In this document: positions 58,784 to 64,000 of the stretch, in pieces | Layout: every line of letters starts with the position of its first letter | How positions within the stretch are numbered: position 1 is the first letter of the stretch | Virus record (IMG/VR): IMGVR_UViG_3300018424_000008 | Location: 1 to 64,000 of that record | DNA length: 64,000 bases | DNA from: a virus | Reading direction: 5' to 3' (one strand) | The notes under the pieces: generated by a model | Databases searched by the model: none | What the model was told of the DNA's origin: nothing | What the model saw: only the letters and a program-made list of their open reading frames with translations | Made by a program: the position numbers and the translations under genes

Positions 58784-59791
58784 TTATCTATACTTGTCTA
58801 TTTGAGAGCTAGACCAACCTGGTCCAATTTGTTCATCTACATCTCTGTTCCACTGCATGTCGCTAATTTTATCTTCGAGGTCTTCAGGCATCATTACACC
58901 AAATTTTTTGCAAGCTTCTTCCACCTGTTTCGCTACATCGTCCAAATCAACACTTGAATAAGTAAGCATGCCTAGGTCTAAACCATCTTCCTTTACCACA
59001 GCGAGTGCCATAATTGCTCTGTCGATGTCGCTGAAATAGCCGCTTCGCCAAAAATTTGAACTTCCGGGGTCTTCGTACTCTTGATCAATAAATTCTTCCA
59101 CCGACATTTCACTCCACATTGGATCATTTCCGGGTACATAACCTCTATCATCAATATCGTGAGTGTCAACAAGCAACTCGTAGATTTCCGGATACATTTC
59201 GAAAGCCTGACCTATGGAAGCTGGTTTTGGTTTGATTTCATTAGATGGGTCATGGAATAATAGTTTATGAGATTTGATTGCAGCTTTGTTCCATACACAA
59301 CCCTGATCAATATCATATCCACTTAGCCAGCGCGGTCCATGTGGTAGAGGGCAAAATTCAATACCCGCAAACTCGTCAGCAACTGCATGCCAGTCAGGTG
59401 AGGCAAAACTCTCACCTTTAACGTATATACTAGTAAATTTTTCAAATGCTTCATCACTATCTATTTTACAAACTGCATTAGCATCAGGTTTGTCAATGGT
59501 TGTATAATTTACTTCTAATCTGTACAGAAAAGCTCTTCCTTTTTTAAACTGACCCATCATATTATCAGGATTTTTAACATATCGAAGCCACTCATCACCG
59601 CAAGCATAAAATAAGCCATGAGGTTTTGGCGTAAACTCGCCTGTCGGCTGTTCTATGTTATTTAACTTTTCAACATCTAACTCTGATTGTAAAACAGTTA
59701 ACAACTCACCTTCATCAGCCGGCTGAGTTTTATAATCAAATACAGACAATTCTGTTAATAGGTTTCTTACATATTTTCTTAATGTTTTCAT
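58784..59791 (-). CDS. class B targeting protein, two-domain, partly ART-like
   Basis: 335 aa. MKTLRKYVRNLLTE (L-T-E) followed by LSVFDYKTQ. Domain 1 (about 55-185): HGLFYACGDEWLRYVKNP, FLYRLEVNYTTI, W-H-A-V-A-D-E-F-A-G-I-E-F-C-P, Y-D-I-D-Q-G-C-V-W-N. I recall similar G-L-W-Y-A-C-G-D-x-W proteins in other phages, of unknown activity. Domain 2 (about 220-315) is shared with the 185-aa gene (FSDIDRAIMALAVVKEDGLD). The ART-fold idea is speculative. Confidence 0.75.
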   Translation of the reverse strand: MKTLRKYVRNLLTELSVFDYKTQPADEGELLTVLQSELDVEKLNNIEQPTGEFTPKPHGLFYACGDEWLRYVKNPDNMMGQFKKGRAFLYRLEVNYTTIDKPDANAVCKIDSDEAFEKFTSIYVKGESFASPDWHAVADEFAGIEFCPLPHGPRWLSGYDIDQGCVWNKAAIKSHKLLFHDPSNEIKPKPASIGQAFEMYPEIYELLVDTHDIDDRGYVPGNDPMWSEMSVEEFIDQEYEDPGSSNFWRSGYFSDIDRAIMALAVVKEDGLDLGMLTYSSVDLDDVAKQVEEACKKFGVMMPEDLEDKISDMQWNRDVDEQIGPGWSSSQIDKYR

Positions 59792-59800
59792 TTTGTTTTT

Positions 59801-60973
59801 CTAGTATATTTTATTAGCTTTATTCATTTCATGGTTTTTCTTAACATTAGGCGAGAATATGTCTAAAAAACTATCTCCATCAACATCTTCTAAAAACCTA
59901 TTGTACATATCTTTTGTACTGTCATCTAAATCTTCTTCTTCAAATCGCAATTCATCTTCTATCATAATTTCTTTTTCTACTGCACATGCATCATAAAAAT
60001 CTATATCTAAGTAGCCATCTTCATCAATTATTGGTATATCATCATAACATGTATCATGGAAAAAATTATCAGATGCTTCAGAATTAAAAAATGCTTGTTT
60101 CATTTCACTAGGTATACAAATCGCTACAATTTCCCAGTTGTCAATGATAGCTTCTGGCCAGTTTAAATCCATGCCGCGGTTTCCATCATCATCTAGTATG
60201 TCATCAAAAGGATTTAAGTCCTCTTTTCCTTTTATTATTATATCATATATATTGCTAATTTCGCCTTCTTTATCTTGCAACATGACGTCATCGCTACCGT
60301 ATTTAATATTGTCAGCTGCATCATCATCACCCTGTTCAAGTGCTTCAATGTATTCTCTTGATTTAGAGGCGCGGGTTTCAAGAGATGCAACGTCAGGTCT
60401 AGAAGGTACGCCACTAGTTTTGTATTGGTTATACATATATGCTAATTCAGTCGGTTTTAACATTGTAACCAACTTATTATAATTTTCTCTGTCACGATGT
60501 GTAATGTACTTTTTTAGACCTGGATCACGCTTGGCTTTTACTATTTTGTCATACGACTTTAACAACTTTAAAAATCTACCCGGCCGACCCGAATCTAAAT
60601 CAACTTTTGAGGCAAATGTTACATATCCATCAATCACAATGCCTATAACATGCTCATCCATCAGCTTAAAAGGTTCGAAAGTTTCTTCAGTTTTGTGGAT
60701 ATATGTATTAATCTCATTTCTTTGTCGACCACGTACATTAAAATATAAATCGACCGCTTGTTGAAAAGGTGCCCAATGAATATAGGTTAAACCATCTTTT
60801 AATCGACTTTGCCCTTTTGCTCCACCAGTTGTTTTCTGAAAAAACTGTTTTAGCTGTTTTGCTTGGGTACCTTTGTATCTACTAGATCGGTGGTGAAGTA
60901 AGTCACCCATCTGTGCTAGCTTCTCACCTTTTTCAGTGATAACATTTCTTATATATTTCCTTAAGTCAATCAT
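59801..60973 (-). CDS. class B targeting protein, possible ART-like toxin
   Basis: 390 aa. MIDLRKYIRNVITE (I-T-E) followed by KGEKLAQMGD. Near residue 110 EHVIGIVIDGYVTFASKVDL; near 275 NWPEAIIDNWEIVAICIPSE, the E-x-I-I-D-N-W strand also seen in the 487-aa protein. The C-terminus is very acidic (MIEDELRFEEEDLDDSTKDM). The shared strand suggests a common enzymatic core in two of the largest cargoes; activity unknown. Confidence 0.73.
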   Translation of the reverse strand: MIDLRKYIRNVITEKGEKLAQMGDLLHHRSSRYKGTQAKQLKQFFQKTTGGAKGQSRLKDGLTYIHWAPFQQAVDLYFNVRGRQRNEINTYIHKTEETFEPFKLMDEHVIGIVIDGYVTFASKVDLDSGRPGRFLKLLKSYDKIVKAKRDPGLKKYITHRDRENYNKLVTMLKPTELAYMYNQYKTSGVPSRPDVASLETRASKSREYIEALEQGDDDAADNIKYGSDDVMLQDKEGEISNIYDIIIKGKEDLNPFDDILDDDGNRGMDLNWPEAIIDNWEIVAICIPSEMKQAFFNSEASDNFFHDTCYDDIPIIDEDGYLDIDFYDACAVEKEIMIEDELRFEEEDLDDSTKDMYNRFLEDVDGDSFLDIFSPNVKKNHEMNKANKIY

Positions 60974-62008
60974 TCACTTCACCTTCTGATATGGTTTCCA
61001 CCAAGTGTTGTCTTTATAAATACATCCAAAATATGATTCTATTAATTCTAATAAACACTGATCGTTTGGTGCATCATCATGGCCGAACTCCATAAAAAAT
61101 GCATTAAAGTATTGTAAAGCTTCATATATAATGGCATTATTGTTTTGCACCGATACTTTTTGTTTTATTTTTACACCTATGTCATACAAATCACCATCAG
61201 ATAAAATACCATCAAGTGCAGGGTTATATACAATAGGAGCATCTCTATTTTCTAAATCTACAGCAGAAAGTTTATGGTTTGTATTATAGTTGTGTAATGA
61301 TGGCAAATCATCTAAGTTAGTACTAGTTATTTTTTCTTTTTCAGAGTCCATTAATATAAAATCATATTTGTCGAAAAGATTTTTATTTCTTATGTATTTA
61401 TAAAAATTCATAGCAGCATCAGTAATTGAAGGTATTACCTTTTTGTTCCCACGTTTGCCGACTTCTTTTTGCCCTCTATCCGGAACCATGATTTTTGGAT
61501 GCAAATGTGATAACATCATATCTTTCATTAGTGGCCCAAATTTAGAGCCTATGTGCGCTGCAGTGTATTCAATGTAATAAGAATTTTTTGAGGAACTAGT
61601 CGGTTTTGCTTTAATCATTCCATCAATTGAAGCAAAGAACATCCAAAGATCACCACGATATTCATCTGCGCCATATAAATCAATTGCTTGCGGTTCTTCA
61701 AACTCAAATGGTTCATACATGTAATATTTTTTTACCAATGGTGCAACTTTTCTTAAAGCACCGTCATTATTATTTGCATCGTTTATTGCTTCAATAAATT
61801 TTTTGCCAAGTTTCGTCAGCTGACTAGTCGGTGCAATATTCTGTTTTGCACAGTTGATGTATTCATCGATCAAGCTTTTGTTAAATAAAGCAATCATTAT
61901 ACATTCAGTTCCAGTACTGTCAGCTCCTTCGTAAACATATGTATAGTGGTTACTTACACCAGGATTAACGTAATTCTCAAATAACAATTTTTCTAAACTA
62001 TAAGTCAT
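60974..62008 (-). CDS. cargo-like protein with short L-F-E start, distant GNAT-like relative
   Basis: 344 aa. The start is shorter and not basic (MTYSLEKLLFE then NYVNPGVSNHY) but still ends L-F-E followed by a small residue, so it may be a variant targeting signal. The block near 150 (GSKFGPLMKDMMLSHLHPKI, M-V-P-D-R-G-Q-K-E-V) aligns with the GNAT-like family. The C-terminus has QNNNAIIYEALQYFNAFFME. It lies between two class B genes. Function unknown. Confidence 0.72.
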   Translation of the reverse strand: MTYSLEKLLFENYVNPGVSNHYTYVYEGADSTGTECIMIALFNKSLIDEYINCAKQNIAPTSQLTKLGKKFIEAINDANNNDGALRKVAPLVKKYYMYEPFEFEEPQAIDLYGADEYRGDLWMFFASIDGMIKAKPTSSSKNSYYIEYTAAHIGSKFGPLMKDMMLSHLHPKIMVPDRGQKEVGKRGNKKVIPSITDAAMNFYKYIRNKNLFDKYDFILMDSEKEKITSTNLDDLPSLHNYNTNHKLSAVDLENRDAPIVYNPALDGILSDGDLYDIGVKIKQKVSVQNNNAIIYEALQYFNAFFMEFGHDDAPNDQCLLELIESYFGCIYKDNTWWKPYQKVK

Positions 62009-63123
62009 TATCTTTCTACCATACGTTTTCTAAAAAAGTTTAATAATATACTGTCATAATTATCATGGTCTTCACAGAATTCCCAAAAATCTACTTCTAA
62101 ACCGTGCCAATTGTTAAGATGATGTACAAGGTCACCTAATTCACCTTTAACATCTGTGTGTCTGCGTTGCAATATACTATGTTCCCAAGAAAATGCACTA
62201 GTGTTATAGCTTAAATCTAGTGCCACACTGTCAGGATCGTTCTCTGTAAAATCATCTTTAATACTATCCCATGGCACTTCATTATGTAAGTCATGTTCTA
62301 TTTCCCAATGGTCTTCCATCCATTGTTCTTCTATTTCTTCTACTGTTTCGCTATCATTTCCAAAATGATTTTTCATCCAATTTATAATTATAAATGGCGA
62401 ATTCGCTCTATCAGCCCAGCCTTGTTTTTTGCAAATATCAACAATATCTTTATCAAAATTATTTTCAAGCCACATCATAAAAGCAGTGTTATATGCTTGT
62501 CGCAGCGGGGGGTCGTCACTCCAATAGGATTCTGTATCGTCAAAATCAGTCATAGTAATTTTTGCATCACCACCATCAAGGTATTTCTTTTCTATATCCG
62601 GTCTTTTAAATGCATAAGTGTTATAAACTTTTCTAGCCGACGACGACACTTCTTCTCTATCAGAAGTTATGCCATCTCCAAAATAAGACATTGTTAAATC
62701 ATATAGTGTCGGACCATAACCTTCTATGGCTGCAGCTCTTGTAATTTGCATTGCACCATTAGTATTTTCACCCTCCTGGTTTTCCGCTCTAATTGCTGCT
62801 TTAGTGCAATCGTAAAGCACAGAATAAAACTCATCAGAAATTTCATTATAAATAGCAGTACTAGCATCTCTGTTATCTATAGCCGCGGCCGCAACAGCAT
62901 TTCCTGCATCTGTGTGAACCTCATATGATTTTTCTATAACTTTTTTCATTTCTTCTAAAAATTTTACCCTATCATAAAGTATGCATGTGTAACCGCCCAT
63001 GAAAACACCGCCACCCGCACTTGCATGATATAGTGCCATGTTGTCTAACACCTCATTACTCTTAGGTGATTTGTAACTAGATTCTATTATTATATTTTGT
63101 ATTAGCTTTCTTAGAGTTTTCAA
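62008..63123 (-). CDS. class B targeting protein with degenerate GNAT-like domain
   Basis: 371 aa. MKTLRKLIQNIIIE (I-I-E) followed by SSYKSPKSNE. MGGYTCILYDRVKFLEEMKK is followed by the block G-Y-G-P-T-L-Y-D-L-T-M-S-Y-F-G-D-G-I-T near 135, S-D-R-E-E-V-S-S-S-A-R-K-V-Y. The second half (LDLSYNTSAFSWEHSILQRR) is homologous to the end of the next gene. Tandem duplication. Function unknown. Confidence 0.77.
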   Translation of the reverse strand: MKTLRKLIQNIIIESSYKSPKSNEVLDNMALYHASAGGGVFMGGYTCILYDRVKFLEEMKKVIEKSYEVHTDAGNAVAAAAIDNRDASTAIYNEISDEFYSVLYDCTKAAIRAENQEGENTNGAMQITRAAAIEGYGPTLYDLTMSYFGDGITSDREEVSSSARKVYNTYAFKRPDIEKKYLDGGDAKITMTDFDDTESYWSDDPPLRQAYNTAFMMWLENNFDKDIVDICKKQGWADRANSPFIIINWMKNHFGNDSETVEEIEEQWMEDHWEIEHDLHNEVPWDSIKDDFTENDPDSVALDLSYNTSAFSWEHSILQRRHTDVKGELGDLVHHLNNWHGLEVDFWEFCEDHDNYDSILLNFFRKRMVER

Positions 63124-64000
63124 TTTTCTGCTCCTGCGTAGTGCTCGTCGAAAAAGCCAATTAATATACTCTGGTATGTATTAGACTTTATTTTTTCAAA
63201 CATGCCAGCAAATGATTCTTCAAGTTCATAGCCATTGTATAATATATCCTCAACCATTTCATTTAAAATAAATAAAAAGTCCTCGTGTGCTTTTGTTAAA
63301 CTTTTAAAAGCTTCTTTTGCATAATCAGTGTTAAAGCTTAAATCTAACTCTTCATTAGGTTCAAAAACCTGAGTTGGTGAAAATTTAAATAAGTTTCTTT
63401 CTATATTTTCTTTATCAGACTCCCACTGCGAAACAATATCATCTATAACAAAATCCTGTGAATAATACTTTTTTATTAACCTTACAGCAGTGTAAGGGTG
63501 TTTACTAAAATATACGCTATCCACAGCATCATATAGACCCGGGTCATAACTTTTTAACCATAATTCAAAAGCATCCTTGTACGCATTTTCTATCATTTTA
63601 TTATTTCCAGCATGATCTGGACAGTCATCATTACTTATATCCGTGACACTATCTGGGTCTAAGTATTTTTTCTCAATATCTGGCCGTTTCTCTGCATAGA
63701 AACGATATACCTTTCTCGCAGAACGGCTGACAGAACCCCTATCTGGAATTATTCCATTTTCCTCTATCGACATAACTAAGTCATACAGCGTAGGTCCATA
63801 ACCTTCAATAGCTGCAGCTCTGCTTACTTCCGAAGCGAGATTGCAGCTGTCGAAGGGTTCTTTTGTTTGTATTACAGCGACAACACAGTGAGGAAGTATT
63901 GCAGTAAACACATTTCTCAGAGAAGATTCAAATTCTGATGACATGTAAAAAGTATATTCGTCACCCGGGGTGATGGGTTCTTCGTTAGCAGCGTAAGCAG
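63120..64000 (-). CDS. GNAT-like paralogue, N-terminus beyond window
   Basis: The frame is open from the stop at 63120 to the right edge of the window (upstream of the internal ATG at 63944 it reads AYAANEEPITPGDEYTFY in frame), so the true start probably lies outside, where a class B helix is expected by comparison with its neighbour. The visible part: ASEVSRAAAIEGYGPTLYDL, I-I-P-D-R-G-S-V-S-R-S-A-R-K-V-Y, then LDLSFNTDYAKEAFKSLTKA. Homologous to the 371-aa gene throughout. Confidence 0.75.
   Translation of the reverse strand, partial: AYAANEEPITPGDEYTFYMSSEFESSLRNVFTAILPHCVVAVIQTKEPFDSCNLASEVSRAAAIEGYGPTLYDLVMSIEENGIIPDRGSVSRSARKVYRFYAEKRPDIEKKYLDPDSVTDISNDDCPDHAGNNKMIENAYKDAFELWLKSYDPGLYDAVDSVYFSKHPYTAVRLIKKYYSQDFVIDDIVSQWESDKENIERNLFKFSPTQVFEPNEELDLSFNTDYAKEAFKSLTKAHEDFLFILNEMVEDILYNGYELEESFAGMFEKIKSNTYQSILIGFFDEHYAGAEN

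Overview
The window looks like part of the genome of a large, AT-rich tailed phage (jumbo-type myovirus) of a Gram-negative host. Genes are densely packed, almost all on the minus strand, and often joined by ATGA or TGATG stop/start overlaps. There is a tail-fibre gene, a phage tmRNA gene and dozens of small unknown proteins, and no rRNA, ribosomal protein or bacterial housekeeping locus. Several lipoproteins resemble surface proteins of Myxococcota/Bdellovibrionota-like bacteria (Ig-like ASPM/HYDIN repeats plus VWA, a TlpA-like thioredoxin, a metzincin). That is only a weak, inferred hint about the host.

Layout. 1-11.1 kb: SpoVR (cut by the left edge) and YhbH/YeaH-type VWA genes; a sugar-nucleotide set (cupin mannose-6-phosphate isomerase/GMP-type, HldE-like nucleotidyltransferase, eukaryotic-type phosphomannomutase); Nudix hydrolase; XPD/DinG-type helicase; a plus-strand trypsin-like lipoprotein protease; and a MoxR AAA+ / VWA-metallopeptidase pair under well-formed sigma70-like promoters. 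11.2-16 kb: Hsp20, a 1102-aa tail fibre and a PA14-like partner. 16-21.7 kb: a lipoprotein/metzincin/thioredoxin cassette, a GT10 fucosyltransferase-like gene and a tRNA-like gene overlapping an ORF. 21.7-31.4 kb: two giant paralogues (1574 and 1652 aa). 31.4-34.5 kb: metallophosphoesterase, a run of tiny GDLV-type (SH3/KOW-like) proteins, tmRNA and a membrane protein. 47.1-48.7 kb: RadA-like ATPase and small genes.

The outstanding feature is the rest (34.6-46.8 kb and 49-64 kb, plus outliers at 1.8 and 11.2 kb). At least 33 otherwise unrelated proteins begin with one of two short basic amphipathic helices that end at L/I-x-E. Class A reads like MKISKRQLRQIIREEYTRL and then reaches MLNE. Class B reads like MKNLRKYIRNILxE. 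This is the architecture of T4 capsid-targeting sequences, which direct internal proteins and Alt into the prohead and are cut by the head protease after L/I-x-E. The bodies include an R-S-E-type ADP-ribosyltransferase (the T4 Alt activity), further ART-like proteins, six degenerate GNAT-like paralogues, an HExxH zincin and many unknowns. The inference is that this phage packages and injects a very large, modular cocktail of effectors. Internal duplications, a targeting helix stranded at a C-terminus, and an aborted start next to a decayed gene tail all point to shuffling at the targeting-sequence DNA.
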